This document shows, in pieces, positions 7,809 to 15,470 of a DNA stretch of 59,435 bases. The first letter of the stretch is position 1. Each line of letters begins with the position of its first letter. The stretch comes from Pseudomonas marincola (GTDB lineage Bacteria > Pseudomonadota > Gammaproteobacteria > Pseudomonadales > Pseudomonadaceae). The translations under genes and the position numbers were made by a program. The notes below the pieces were generated by a model. The model was not told the origin of the DNA. It made no database searches and saw nothing but the letters and a program-made list of their open reading frames with translations. The DNA lies in the NCBI RefSeq assembly GCF_900116605.1, contig NZ_FPBC01000021.1, positions 1-59,435 of the forward strand. Reading direction: 5' to 3'.

Positions 7809-8620
7809 GCTTGAGTAATCTCCTGAGTGGCGGTTGGGCTTTTGAACAGGTAGCTGTCCATAGCCAGTACGCCGTCGGCGACACCGCCCTCTAGCACATC
7901 CACGGCGTAGTGCTCGCCTGCGGCACCGAGCGCCAGAAATAGCGGCAACAAATGTTCTTCACTGGGGTGCGCACGCTCGGCCTCCGGGGCATTGCGGCGG
8001 TAGGCGAGCAGCGCTGGCAGGTCACCGGCTTGCAGGGCGTCACGGATCCAGTCGGAAAAACGCGCTACGTACTCAGCCGGGTCGCCGTAGTTGCTACGGA
8101 ACTCATAAAGGTTATGGGTCAGACTGCCGGAGCCAATGATCAGCACGCCCTGATCGCGCAGCGGCTTGAGTGCCTGGCCAAGCTGCCAGGCACCCAATGG
8201 ATTGAGCGGGTGGGGCATGGACACTTGGACCACCGGGATATCCGCAGTGGGCAATAGGTGCAGCAACGGCACCCAGGCGCCGTGGTCCAGGCCTCGATTC
8301 GATTCGGTAGTTGCGGCAATCCCATTGCGGGAAAGCAGGTTGCAGATTTGCTCGGCCAATGCAGGATTGCCGGTTGCAGGGTATTGCAGGCGATACAGTG
8401 CTTGCGGAAAGCCTCCGAAGTCGTGAATGGTTTCCGGCGCCTTGCTGCTGCCTACACGCACGCTCCCACGGGTCATCCAGTGAGGAGAGACGATTACGAT
8501 GGCGCTAGGCCGTGGCAGCGCTCGGCCTAGCTCAGCCAGGCGTGCCCCGGCCTGGCCGGGTTCGATGGCAAAGGTTGGTGCTCCGTGGGACACGAACAAC
8601 ACTGGATAGGCCAGACTCAT
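7805..8620 (-). CDS. LigB-type extradiol dioxygenase (YgiD / 4,5-DOPA dioxygenase family)
   Basis: A 271-residue class III extradiol dioxygenase. Metal and catalytic residues of the family are visible: His in LFVSHGAPTFAIE near residue 12, His in VSPHWMTRGSV at about 50, His in DHGAWVPLLHLLP at about 118-126, and SGSLTHNLYEF at about 170. The family cleaves catechol-type rings with Fe(II) or Zn; substrates of most bacterial members are unknown. The ATG at 8620 is chosen because conserved sequence begins at MSLAYPVLFVSHG; the open frame extends 42 codons further upstream without homology. A 28-bp element lies 127 bp upstream and is shared with another operon in this window. Confidence 0.92.
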   Translation of the reverse strand: MSLAYPVLFVSHGAPTFAIEPGQAGARLAELGRALPRPSAIVIVSPHWMTRGSVRVGSSKAPETIHDFGGFPQALYRLQYPATGNPALAEQICNLLSRNGIAATTESNRGLDHGAWVPLLHLLPTADIPVVQVSMPHPLNPLGAWQLGQALKPLRDQGVLIIGSGSLTHNLYEFRSNYGDPAEYVARFSDWIRDALQAGDLPALLAYRRNAPEAERAHPSEEHLLPLFLALGAAGEHYAVDVLEGGVADGVLAMDSYLFKSPTATQEITQA

Positions 8621-8747
8621 GGTTGAAATCCTGCTTAGATATTGGGGCCGCAGCAGCAAGAGGTGGACTGATCGGCGTTGCAAAGCGTGTGCGCCGCTCA
8701 CTGACCTGCCTACCCACAGCGCACTGATTGGCTGGGGATGGCTCAAA

Positions 8748-8775
8748 GTTTATAGATTCGATTTTGGAGATAAAC
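8748..8775. promoter_or_regulatory. Putative LysR-type operator (copy A)
   Basis: A 28-bp element bounded by GTTTA and TAAAC with AGATTCGATTT inside. It matches 13317-13344 at 25 of 28 positions. It lies upstream of the dioxygenase-esterase-ArsR operon. Because copy B lies between a LysR gene and its divergent target, both are probably bound by that LysR protein. Confidence 0.65.
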
Positions 8776-8966
8776 TCAGATATTGGTGAATAACTATCTC
8801 GAAAACCGGGATAATTGGCGGTCACTTGTCGACTCTTCAGGCCGCTGCCAGCCGGAGCGCTGAGCTACACATCAAGGTGCCAATATTGCCCCCTGCGCCT
8901 GGCCAGAACGCAGGTTGGTGAGTAGATCCCTGGTCGGCGGGCTCTAGTATTTGGGGGCTCCCTGGC
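8776..8966. other. Intergenic region upstream of the dioxygenase operon
   Basis: No gene or repeat is supported here apart from the adjoining element at 8748-8775. It separates the dioxygenase operon from a hydrolase fragment. Confidence 0.5.
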
Positions 8967-9086
8967 TTTGTTACAGATCAGTCCGCGCTCATCGCTATGG
9001 CTGCTGAGTGGCACCCTGAGTTAATGGGGCTGGCGTTGATCAACCCCGCGCCAAGGTCGCGCAGTAGCTGTCCGTTCTGCCGTTAG
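8967..9086 (+). pseudogene. Fragment of an alpha/beta-hydrolase
   Basis: Thirty-nine codons reading SALIAMAAEWHPELMGLALI and then NPAPRS. This resembles the stretch just after the nucleophile elbow of alpha/beta-hydrolases, where A-L-I-A-M...A-E-x-H-P-E-L...L-V-L-I-N-P is common. No start, no nucleophile Ser and no remaining protein are present, and TAG follows at 9084-9086. It overlaps the end of the convergent LysR gene. Probably a decayed remnant; it could be chance, since the match is short. Confidence 0.4.
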
Positions 9087-9982
9087 CTGTGGCCATACAG
9101 CTTCAATAACTCGTCGACCAGGTAACGAATTTTGGGCCGCAGATGATTGCTCTTCGACCATAGTGCGTGGACCTCGACAGGCGCCGGTTCAAAGGGCTCG
9201 AGTACCGTAACAACAACCTGCTGGGCGATGTCCTTTTCAAATAGACAGAGCGGCATCTGGCAAATACCGAGGCCGGCTCGCGTGGCTTCAATCATCGCTT
9301 CGGCATCGTCAAACTGATAGGTCGGTGGTGGCGAGAACTTCAAGGATTGCCCGGCCTGGGCCATTTTCCAGGGCATTAGGCTGCCGCGGCGATAGCCGAC
9401 GATGCTGCGGTGCTGGCCCATGTCCTCGAGCGTCAACGGCGTACCATATTCTTCCAGATAACCCGGCGCTGCACAGGTTACCCAGCGGTGTGACGTCAGG
9501 CGTCTGGCCACCAGGCCGGGGACGTTGTCGACGCTGCCAAAACGAATGGCCAGGTCGATACCTTCTTCCGTCAGGTCCACCAGTTGGTCGCTAAAGGTCA
9601 AGGTCAGTTGCAACTGCGGGAAGCGTTTGCTCATCTCCAGTAGCACCGGCAGTACCACCTGTTTACCGAACGCGACCGGCATGTCCACCCGCAAGCGCCC
9701 TGTGGGCACGCCTAACTTGTTGCCGAGGTTGCTCTCGGTGGCCTTGATCTCCTCCAGCGCATTGGACCACACGGTGAAGTAGGCCTCGCCATCCGGAGAC
9801 AGGGACAAGCGGCGGGTCGAGCGATAAAACAGGCTGGTACCCACCCGTGCCTCCAGCCGTGCAATCGCCTTACCTACGGCCGACTTGGACAGCCCCAGGC
9901 GCTCGGCTGCCTCTGTGAAGGTCGCAGAGCGGGCGGTGGCGAGAAAAATATGGATGCCGCTGAAGGAATCTTCGGAGGTCAT
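9083..9982 (-). CDS. LysR-family transcriptional regulator
   Basis: A 299-residue LysR protein. The HTH is at residues 5-65 (FLATARSATFTEAAERLGLS, then KSAVGKAIARLEARVG) and the periplasmic-binding-protein-like effector domain follows (GRLRVDMPVAFGKQVVLPVL, then GIDLAIRFGSVDNVPGLVAR). ATG 9982 matches the conserved start of the family; the frame extends 11 codons further. It is divergent from the quinol-monooxygenase-like gene at 10145, which in LysR systems is usually the regulated target. The 162-bp gap is AT-richer than its surroundings and should hold both promoters. Confidence 0.92.
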   Translation of the reverse strand: MTSEDSFSGIHIFLATARSATFTEAAERLGLSKSAVGKAIARLEARVGTSLFYRSTRRLSLSPDGEAYFTVWSNALEEIKATESNLGNKLGVPTGRLRVDMPVAFGKQVVLPVLLEMSKRFPQLQLTLTFSDQLVDLTEEGIDLAIRFGSVDNVPGLVARRLTSHRWVTCAAPGYLEEYGTPLTLEDMGQHRSIVGYRRGSLMPWKMAQAGQSLKFSPPPTYQFDDAEAMIEATRAGLGICQMPLCLFEKDIAQQVVVTVLEPFEPAPVEVHALWSKSNHLRPKIRYLVDELLKLYGHS

Positions 9983-10144
9983 TGCCGTTTTCCTAGGCGC
10001 AAGAGTTGGTAGCAAATTACGCTACCTATCTGTGATTTCAAGGTTGTTTATCAGCTTGCTGCTCTACCTTAGCATGGCTGCTGACTCAGCAACCCTCTGC
10101 ATCTATCGCATGGGGTTGGTCATTTACTTCTGTGAGGACGCCCC

Positions 10145-10501
10145 ATGAAAGACGAAGTCATCAGCATTTTTACCCTAAGCCTGGCTCCGGAAGACTTCCC
10201 TGAATTTAAAACGCTGGTTGCCAAGATTGTCGCCGCTACGAGCGAAGAGCCTGGCACCTTGATGTACGAATACAGCGTCAACGAGGCTCGCACTGAGGTG
10301 CACATTATCGAGCGTTACCGTGCCGATGCTGTCGTTAACCATATTGAAGAAACCTTCGCGCCGTTCGGCGAAAAGTTTCTCGAGCTGGTGAAAATCACCA
10401 GCCTGCTAGTTTATGGCAACCCAGACGCGCCGACGCGCAAGCACCTGGATGCCTTTGGCGCGGTGTACATGAATCCGTTTGATGGGTTTACCCGGACCTG
10501 A
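10145..10501 (+). CDS. Antibiotic-biosynthesis-monooxygenase-fold protein (quinol monooxygenase YgiN-like)
   Basis: A 118-residue single ABM domain: VISIFTLSLAPEDFPEFKTL, then SEEPGTLMYEYSVNEARTEV and HIIERYRADAVVNHIEETF. The ferredoxin-like dimeric fold of this family carries out cofactor-free oxygenation of quinols or degrades small aromatics. There is a GAGGACGCCCC stretch before ATG 10145. It is transcribed away from the LysR gene at 9982 and 95 bp ahead of an SDR gene, so both could be LysR-controlled. Its stop codon is inside copy 2 of a 17-bp repeat. Confidence 0.85.
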   Translation: MKDEVISIFTLSLAPEDFPEFKTLVAKIVAATSEEPGTLMYEYSVNEARTEVHIIERYRADAVVNHIEETFAPFGEKFLELVKITSLLVYGNPDAPTRKHLDAFGAVYMNPFDGFTRT

Positions 10502-10513
10502 CACCGCCAGTCA
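10497..10513 (+). repeat. 17-bp direct repeat, copy 2
   Basis: CCTGACACCGCCAGTCA, identical to 6440-6456. It spans the end of the monooxygenase-like gene. Confidence 0.7.
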
Positions 10514-10595
10514 GTAGCCGGCGGACAAGACCGCTGACTATTCAGCAACCGATCTAACCTGCCGGGTACTACCTGGCGCTAGAGGGTCAATACGC

Positions 10596-11390
10596 ATGCA
10601 CATCAATCTTGCCGGCAAGACCGCTTTGGTTACTGCCTCCACAGGCGGCATCGGCTTCGCCATTGCCCATGGCCTGGCGCTCACCGGCGCTATCGTGATC
10701 ATCAACGGGCGGAGTGACAGCTCGGTCGAAAAAGCCCTGGCACGTTTGAGCGAAGCGGTACCGCAGGCCACCTTCAGCGGAGTCGCGGCTGATCTGGGCA
10801 ATGCCGACGGCGTTGGCGTTCTTACAGCTGCGCTTCCCACCATCGACATTCTGGTCAACAACGCCGGCATCTATGGTTTGGCCGATTTCTTCGAGGCCGA
10901 TGACGACTGCTGGGAAGACTATTGGCAAACTAACGTAATGTCCGGTGTTCGCCTGAGCCGCGCGTTGGTTCCAGCCATGGTCCAACGAGGTTGGGGTAGG
11001 GTGGTGTTTATCTCCTCGGAGTCAGCCCGAAATATCCCGGCCGATATGGTTCATTACGGCGTAACCAAGACGGCGCAACTGGCGTTGTCGCGTGGCTTGG
11101 CCAAACGTGTGGCCGGCAGCGGCGTAACCGTTAACAGCGTGCTGCCAGGCCCGACACTGTCTGATGGCTTGGCTGAGCTGCTCAAAGGAGAGTCTGCCCG
11201 CTCCGGCAAATCCTTGGAGGCCGTCGCTGCCGAATTCGTCATGACCCACCGTCCCACCTCGTTGATTCAACGTGCGGCCACGGTCGATGAGGTCGCCAAT
11301 ATGGTCGTCTATATCTGCTCCACCCAGGCGTCAGCCACCAGCGGCGCTGCGCTGCGGGTCGATGGCGGCGTGGTGGACGATATCCTCTGA
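10596..11390 (+). CDS. Short-chain dehydrogenase/reductase (SDR)
   Basis: A 264-residue classical SDR. The nucleotide-binding motif TASTGGIGFAIAHGLA is at about residues 13-28, NNAGIYG at about 88, the catalytic Ser in VFISSESARN (about 139) and Tyr-x-x-x-Lys in YGVTKTA (about 154-158). PG and GGVVDDIL close the fold. It reduces or oxidises a carbonyl/alcohol with NAD(P). The substrate cannot be read from sequence. It follows the monooxygenase-like gene in the same direction, and a palindromic hairpin lies 34 bp after its stop. Confidence 0.93.
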   Translation: MHINLAGKTALVTASTGGIGFAIAHGLALTGAIVIINGRSDSSVEKALARLSEAVPQATFSGVAADLGNADGVGVLTAALPTIDILVNNAGIYGLADFFEADDDCWEDYWQTNVMSGVRLSRALVPAMVQRGWGRVVFISSESARNIPADMVHYGVTKTAQLALSRGLAKRVAGSGVTVNSVLPGPTLSDGLAELLKGESARSGKSLEAVAAEFVMTHRPTSLIQRAATVDEVANMVVYICSTQASATSGAALRVDGGVVDDIL

Positions 11391-11423
11391 ACCCTTGACT
11401 ACCTGGCACGTGTGTTCCGCACG

Positions 11424-11441
11424 GGTGACCTGAAGGTCACC
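11424..11441. terminator. Palindromic hairpin after the SDR gene
   Basis: GGTGACCT-GA-AGGTCACC is a perfect 8-bp stem with a 2-base loop, 34 bp downstream of the SDR stop. There is no T tract, so it is a weak terminator at best; a protein-binding site is an alternative. Confidence 0.5.
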
Positions 11442-11453
11442 GGCGCGCACGCT

Positions 11454-11570
11454 GTCAGTGAGTGAGCAGATCTCCAATCGATTCCGCTGCCAGTTGATAC
11501 GAACGGCAACGCGCCGTCGGGTCGTAGATGCGCGCATCAATCATCAGTTCGTCTACGCCGGTGGTAGCAC
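11454..11570 (-). pseudogene. C-terminal fragment of a luciferase-like (LLM) flavin-dependent oxidoreductase
   Basis: The minus strand reads GVDELMIDARIYDPTARCRS, then YQLAAESIG, ending at TGA 11454-11456. This corresponds to the last strand and helix of LLM-class flavin monooxygenases, which typically end ...G-x-D-E-L-M...Y-D-x-x-A-R-x-R-S-Y-x-L-x-A. About 300 upstream residues are absent: the coding sequence stops at the IS200-like element whose hairpin begins at 11578. On the other side of that element is a LysR fragment in the opposite direction, so the N-terminal part was deleted. Confidence 0.6.
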
Positions 11571-11985
11571 TAAACAACCACCGACTGAAGTCGGTGGGTT
11601 AGTGAATTACGGATTGAAAGTCCGGATACGCGTCGGCTGAACGACGCGTCGCATTAGTCCGGCTCCATCTTGAAATTATCGTTCGGGCTCGGCTCTGGCA
11701 TCAAGTGACCCTCCACGATCCGGCACTCACGCTGCCTCGCCAACTCATGTAGCACCTCCCCCCAGGTGCTTGCGGATCGCTCCGAAGATCGCCTTCTTAC
11801 GCCTCTTCGGGATGAATACAACGTGGTACTTACAGTCCCACTTCGTGTGAGCAAGGCTTTGGTAATCTCTCATTGGGTACCCCTATCTCTTGGTCGAGAT
11901 AGAAGGTTCCTGATGACCGCATCACACGGTCAACCTCAAGGAGTCCCTCGGCTAAGCCGGGGGATTACCTTGTTTATTTAAGACT
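11571..11985 (-). mobile_element. IS200/IS605-family remnant
   Basis: A decayed IS200-type element. Its ends carry the imperfect-palindrome hairpins that TnpA recognises: CCACCGACT-GA-AGTCGGTGG at 11578-11597 and CCCTCGGCTAAGCCGGGGG at 11945-11963. The tnpA frame lies between them on the minus strand. The family has no terminal inverted repeats and makes no target duplication, so exact edges are approximate. The element sits between a truncated LLM oxidoreductase gene and a truncated lysR gene. Confidence 0.8.
11654..11873 (-). pseudogene. tnpA: IS200 transposase TnpA, frameshifted and truncated
   Basis: ATG 11873 begins MRDYQSLAHTKWDCKYHVVF and then IPKRRKKAIFGAIRKHLG, the unmistakable N-terminus of IS200 Y1 transposases, including the K-Y-H-V-V-F motif. 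A run of six C at 11757-11762, where five are expected, shifts the frame. The sequence continues VLHELARQRECRIVEGHLMP in the next frame and ends at 11654. The normal protein is about 140-150 residues and carries the HUH and catalytic Tyr motifs after this point; both are missing, so this copy is inactive. Confidence 0.85.
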
Positions 11986-12003
11986 TGAAAGCCAAGCGGA
12001 TAG

Positions 12004-12168
12004 ATCGTCCAACTGCCTCGATATCCCATGCCCACTCGACCCTTTCATGTGCTGCGTACGCCGGACCGGGGCATGACACCAAGGCTGAAAAGCTTTCTGG
12101 ATTTTACCCTTGCCAAGTTTGGCGAGAACCCGGCAAAGGCAACCTGGCCGAAAGCAGCGAGCGGTTAG
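12004..12168 (+). pseudogene. C-terminal fragment of a LysR-family regulator
   Basis: Plus strand, in frame to TAG 12166-12168: IVQLPRYPMPTRPFHVLRTP, then DRGMTPRLKSFLDFTLAKFG. This is the standard LysR C-terminus (V-x-L-L-P-x-Y...V-Y-P-x-R-x-x-x-P-K-x-R-x-F-x-D-F). The stop codon just upstream at 12001-12003 and the adjoining IS200-like element mark the cut. It points away from the LLM oxidoreductase fragment at 11454, so the original arrangement was probably a divergent lysR/oxidoreductase pair. Confidence 0.7.
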
Positions 12169-12569
12169 TTACGTGCTGAACGTTTCAAGGCGAAGGCTCC
12201 GTCATCCAGCAGCGCCAAGGCCAGTGCAGTGAATGCCAGAAAGACCGGGTATTCCCAGCCACCATTGGCGTTGGTGAAGCTCCAGCCATTACCGAAGTGC
12301 ACGCTTGCTGCCACCAGCAGTTGCACGGTGGCTAGGGCCGCTACCCAGCGAGCGAGTACACCAAGGATCAGGAACAGGCCGCCGACCACTTCAAAGGCAA
12401 TGACCGGATAGGCAAGAAAGCCGGAGAAGCCAACGGACTCAAAGAAACCTGCTGTGCCGGCCGGGGTGAACACCAGCAGCTTGGTCAGGCCATGAGCGAG
12501 AAACATCACGCCAAGGATTAGGCGTAGTACCAGGGCGGCATAGGGGAGGGTGCGGCTAGCGGCGGTCAT
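12165..12569 (-). CDS. DoxX-family membrane protein
   Basis: A 134-residue integral membrane protein with four hydrophobic segments: LVLRLILGVMFLAHGLTKLL, then YPVIAFEVVGGLFLILGVLA, WVAALATVQLLVAASVHFG and YPVFLAFTALALALLDDGAF. The N-terminal R-L-x-x-G...H-G-x-x-K-L pattern is that of DoxX/SURF4-like proteins. Related proteins take part in thiosulfate:quinone oxidoreductases or redox-stress complexes. ATG 12569 is chosen because homology begins at MTAASRTLPYAALVLR; upstream codons have no resemblance. It lies 83 bp after the NADP-reductase gene and is probably co-transcribed with it. Confidence 0.9.
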   Translation of the reverse strand: MTAASRTLPYAALVLRLILGVMFLAHGLTKLLVFTPAGTAGFFESVGFSGFLAYPVIAFEVVGGLFLILGVLARWVAALATVQLLVAASVHFGNGWSFTNANGGWEYPVFLAFTALALALLDDGAFALKRSARN

Positions 12570-12652
12570 GGGTGTTTTCCAATACGGGGAGTGTGGGTTG
12601 CCCGGGGCCACAGCTGTTTCGGCCGTGGCGCCAGGCATTGGGTAAGTGGGAA

Positions 12653-13282
12653 TTAACGATTGAGCCAGACCGGCGCGATCTGCGTGCCGAGCCCTGCGCC
12701 ATAGCCGAGGTAGATGTTCAACCCGGCCAACGCTTCCAGATAACGCGCGTTTACCAAACCGCCGGCATCCACGGTTTTCCAACCCAGGCTTTGCGCAAGA
12801 GCAACGGCGGTTTGTTTGGCTCGTGCGCTATCGCTGGCCAGGAACACGCTGCCTTGCTGCTCGTTGGCAAATGTGGGACCGCTGGCCAGCACTTGGGCGA
12901 ACAGGGTGTTGAAGCCCTTGACCAGCTCCACACCTGGCAGCGCCTTGGCGATTTCCTCCGCTGCACTGGTGCTGTGGCCGATGGTCAGACCCATGTAGTC
13001 GGCTGTCAGCGGGTTGGTGATGTCGATGACCACTTTGCCTTCGAGACTGCCCAGACTTTTCAGCGCGGTTAAGGCGTCCTGGTAAGCAGTGGCGACGATC
13101 ACCACTTCGTTCTGGCCAAGGGCCTGATCAGCGGCGAATGCTTCGACGTTTTGATGCTGCGCGGCGAGGGCGTGCGCCTTGTCCAGATCACGGCCGGTGA
13201 TACGAACATGGTGTCCAAACTGGGACAACTGTTGAGCGAAAGCCGAGCCCATGTTGCCGGTACCGATAAGGGTAATGTTCAT
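12653..13282 (-). CDS. NADP-binding reductase, F420-dependent NADP-oxidoreductase fold
   Basis: A 209-residue Rossmann protein. The dinucleotide motif is MNITLIGTGNMGSAFAQQLS at residues 1-20 and RDLDKAHALAA follows. NEVVIVATAYQ and VVIDITNPLTADYMG are the other conserved strands. It ends with the helical region VDAGGLVNARYLEALAGLNI. Such proteins use NADP(H) rather than F420 in Pseudomonas, and their substrates are unknown. It is divergent from the LysR gene at 13386 and faces the 28-bp element at 13317, consistent with LysR control. It is probably co-expressed with the DoxX gene. Confidence 0.88.
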   Translation of the reverse strand: MNITLIGTGNMGSAFAQQLSQFGHHVRITGRDLDKAHALAAQHQNVEAFAADQALGQNEVVIVATAYQDALTALKSLGSLEGKVVIDITNPLTADYMGLTIGHSTSAAEEIAKALPGVELVKGFNTLFAQVLASGPTFANEQQGSVFLASDSARAKQTAVALAQSLGWKTVDAGGLVNARYLEALAGLNIYLGYGAGLGTQIAPVWLNR

Positions 13283-13316
13283 GTCTTTTGCCTCGTGCTG
13301 TGTGTGATGGGATCCA

Positions 13317-13344
13317 GTTTAAAGATTCGATTTACGAGATAAAC
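13317..13344. promoter_or_regulatory. Putative LysR-type operator (copy B)
   Basis: A 28-bp element starting GTTTAAAGATTCGATTT and ending GAGATAAAC. It is 25/28 identical to 8748-8775. It lies in the 103-bp gap between the divergent reductase and LysR genes, the usual place of a LysR activation/repression site. Confidence 0.7.
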
Positions 13345-13385
13345 ATGATTTAATGTGACTTATAGTTCCGATAAGTGAGGCAATA

Positions 13386-14330
13386 ATGGATCGCGCGTTG
13401 GAGATGCAGGTGTTTTGCGCCGTGGTCGACAAGGGCAGCTTTGTCGGTGCCGTCGATGCGCTGGAAATGTCCAAGGCCGCCGTTTCCAGGCATGTAAATG
13501 CGCTGGAGGAACGCCTGGGCGTACGCCTGCTGCAACGCACCACGCGACGCTTATCACTGACCGAAGAAGGACGGGTTTTCTACCAGCAAGCGCGGGAAGT
13601 GCTGGCGTTGATGGGGGAGGCGGAAAGCGCTGTTTCTTCGGGCAACCATGAGCCTGCCGGCGTGCTGCGGGTCAATGCGCCGGTGAGTTTTGGTGTGTTG
13701 CACCTGGCGCCGCTGTGGACTGCCTTTTTGGAGCAAAACCCGAAGATTGAGCTGGATATCAGCCTGAACGATCGCCAGGTCGATTTGGTGGAGGAGGGGT
13801 ATGACGTCGCGGTGCGCATCGCCCGGTTGGAAAGCTCTTCACTGGTGGGGCGCCGGTTTGCCAGCACGCGGATGCGCCTGTGTGCAGCCCCGAGCTACAT
13901 CAAAAGCCATGCACCAGTAGAAGTGCCGCAAGACCTGGCCGAGCACCGGGTGATTGCCTATAGCAACTTTTCCAGTGGGAACGAATGGAGTTTTACCGGG
14001 CCCGATGGCGAGCATAAGGTCAACACGCGTTCGGTCATTCGCTGCAATAACGGTGATACATGCCGATCTATTGCGTTGACTGCTGGCGGCATTTTGCTGC
14101 AGCCAAGCTTTATGGTAAGTGAGGATCTTCGGCGGGGTGATCTGGTGGAGTTGCTACCGGAGTATCGCTCGGTAGAACTGGGTATTTATGCCGTCTACCC
14201 AACCCGCAAACACCTGGCATCCAAGGTGCGGGCATTTATCAATTTTCTGGTCGAACAGTTTGAGCAGGTCGACTGGGAGTCCGGCTACCCAGCACAAAAG
14301 AGCCAAGCCCGGGCTGCAAAGAAGATGTAA
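13386..14330 (+). CDS. LysR-family regulator of the reductase-DoxX operon
   Basis: A 314-residue LysR protein. The HTH is in residues 5-60 (FCAVVDKGSFVGAVDALEMS, then KAAVSRHVNALEERLGVRLL) followed by QRTTRRLSLTEEGRVFY. The effector domain has GVLRVNAPVSFGVLHLAPLW and EGYDVAVRIARLESSSLVGR. The C-terminus LASKVRAFINFLVEQF is complete, with a basic tail. It belongs to the DsdC/AaeR-like group often associated with redox-stress and aromatic-efflux genes. It is divergent from the reductase gene and shares the operator at 13317; a second copy upstream of the dioxygenase operon suggests a two-site regulon. Confidence 0.93.
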   Translation: MDRALEMQVFCAVVDKGSFVGAVDALEMSKAAVSRHVNALEERLGVRLLQRTTRRLSLTEEGRVFYQQAREVLALMGEAESAVSSGNHEPAGVLRVNAPVSFGVLHLAPLWTAFLEQNPKIELDISLNDRQVDLVEEGYDVAVRIARLESSSLVGRRFASTRMRLCAAPSYIKSHAPVEVPQDLAEHRVIAYSNFSSGNEWSFTGPDGEHKVNTRSVIRCNNGDTCRSIALTAGGILLQPSFMVSEDLRRGDLVELLPEYRSVELGIYAVYPTRKHLASKVRAFINFLVEQFEQVDWESGYPAQKSQARAAKKM

Positions 14331-14369
14331 CACTCCTTGCAGCCCACTGGCCATTAACGCCGAATGACC

Positions 14370-14567
14370 TTAGGTCTTCTTCGGATCGTCGCCGAACAGC
14401 TTGCCTGCACCGGCCCAATCCGATGGCGCCACGTCTTCAAAAATGACGTAGATGTAATTGGCATCGGTACCGGTGTTTTTCACGATGCTCTGGGTGATTT
14501 CTGCAGCGACAGCTTCCTTCGCGGCGTGGTCTTTTCCTTCGAACCAGCTGACTCGTACAACGGGCAT
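14370..14567 (-). CDS. 4-oxalocrotonate-tautomerase-family protein
   Basis: A 65-residue protein that begins MPVVRVSWFEGKDHAAKEAV. Pro directly after the initiator Met is the catalytic base of the tautomerase superfamily. The remainder (AEITQSIVKNTGTDANYIYV, then IFEDVAPSDWAGAG) matches the beta-alpha-beta fold and the second hairpin of small tautomerases. These enzymes isomerise 2-oxo acids or enol products of aromatic ring cleavage. It is convergent with the LysR gene and separated by 39 bp. A role with the nearby dioxygenase genes is possible but not shown by the sequence. Confidence 0.88.
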   Translation of the reverse strand: MPVVRVSWFEGKDHAAKEAVAAEITQSIVKNTGTDANYIYVIFEDVAPSDWAGAGKLFGDDPKKT

Positions 14568-14785
14568 GGAGTGATCCTCTATTCAGGTTGGGTTTAGCGC
14601 GATTAGGGCTAACCATGCGGTCAGTCCGGGCTCAGCCAATCAATGCAGCAGAGCAGTCGAGAGAGAATAGGAGAGATACAGAAGGCGATAAACACGCTGT
14701 AAATCGCCTATATGTAGAAATTATTTCTCCAATCAGCCCGCCATTTACCGGCGCACCGGCGATCAACAGTTGCTAAGTACCGCTA
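14568..14785. other. Short intergenic region with a small hairpin
   Basis: About 220 bases with no gene. A hairpin with arms AGGCGAT and ATCGCCT lies around 14681-14711. Nothing else is recognised before the IS5 end at about 14786. Confidence 0.4.
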
Positions 14786-15264
14786 GGGGCTGTTGCCATT
14801 TCACATGGGTAGCCATAGGAAGGCACAGGCCATGGCCACCACGCTCTCGTAATTTCTCTTGAGCTTGTCGAATCGAGATGCCACCGCCCGGTAATGCTTC
14901 AGCCGGGCAAAGGCGTTTTCCACCAGGTGCCGATTGCGGTAAAGACCTCTGTCCAGATCCGCGTTGCCTTTCACGGAGTTACGCTTTCTCGGGATCACGG
15001 CCTTGGCCCCTTGTAGCTCAACCTGCTCCCGGATTCTCTCGCTGTCATAGCCCTTATCCGCGACGATGGTTTCTGCCGCCGGGAGCTTGGAAATCAACGC
15101 GGGTGCCTGAGTGCAGTCATTGATTTGGCCACCTGTGATTTCAAACTCGATGGGCAAGCCGTGGGCGTCCACCGCCAGGTGAATCTTGCTGGTATTGCCA
15201 GCTCGACTTTTCCCTATAGCCTCATCGTTGCCGCTGGCAGCGCCTGCACTGTGCTGTGCGACCT
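14786..15264 (-). mobile_element. IS5-family element, truncated
   Basis: An end beginning GGGCTGTTGCC at about 14786 is followed by the last part of a two-frame IS5-type transposase. The 5' half, including orfA and the other terminal repeat, is missing: homology ends at about 15264. The element therefore cannot move on its own. Confidence 0.75.
14801..15264 (-). pseudogene. IS5-family transposase, C-terminal part
   Basis: The minus strand reads AIGKSRAGNTSKIHLAVDAH, then GLPIEFEITGGQINDCTQAP, ETIVADKGYDSERIREQVEL and ENAFARLKHYRAVASRFDKL. The ADKGYDS and E...RLK motifs carry the second Asp and the Glu of the DDE triad of the IS5 DDE-4 domain. The usual N-terminal orfA and the first Asp are absent. 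The frame breaks off before VAQHSAGA, giving about 150 residues of an approximately 250-residue transposase. Inactive remnant. Confidence 0.88.
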
Positions 15265-15470
15265 ACTGTGGCGTAGTTGGAATTCCAGTTTCGTGCAGCT
15301 ACCCCGCAGTTCATCTGGGGGTAGGTTGACGGGAAGCTCGCAGGCTGAGGCTTTCGGGACCACACCAGTGGAACACGCACTCATGTCGAACAACTACCTT
15401 GAAGCCAGGATGTGGCGCTATTGAGTCTCGGCGCGACTGGAGCCCAACTGGTGTCAGAGCAGGTGCCGTG

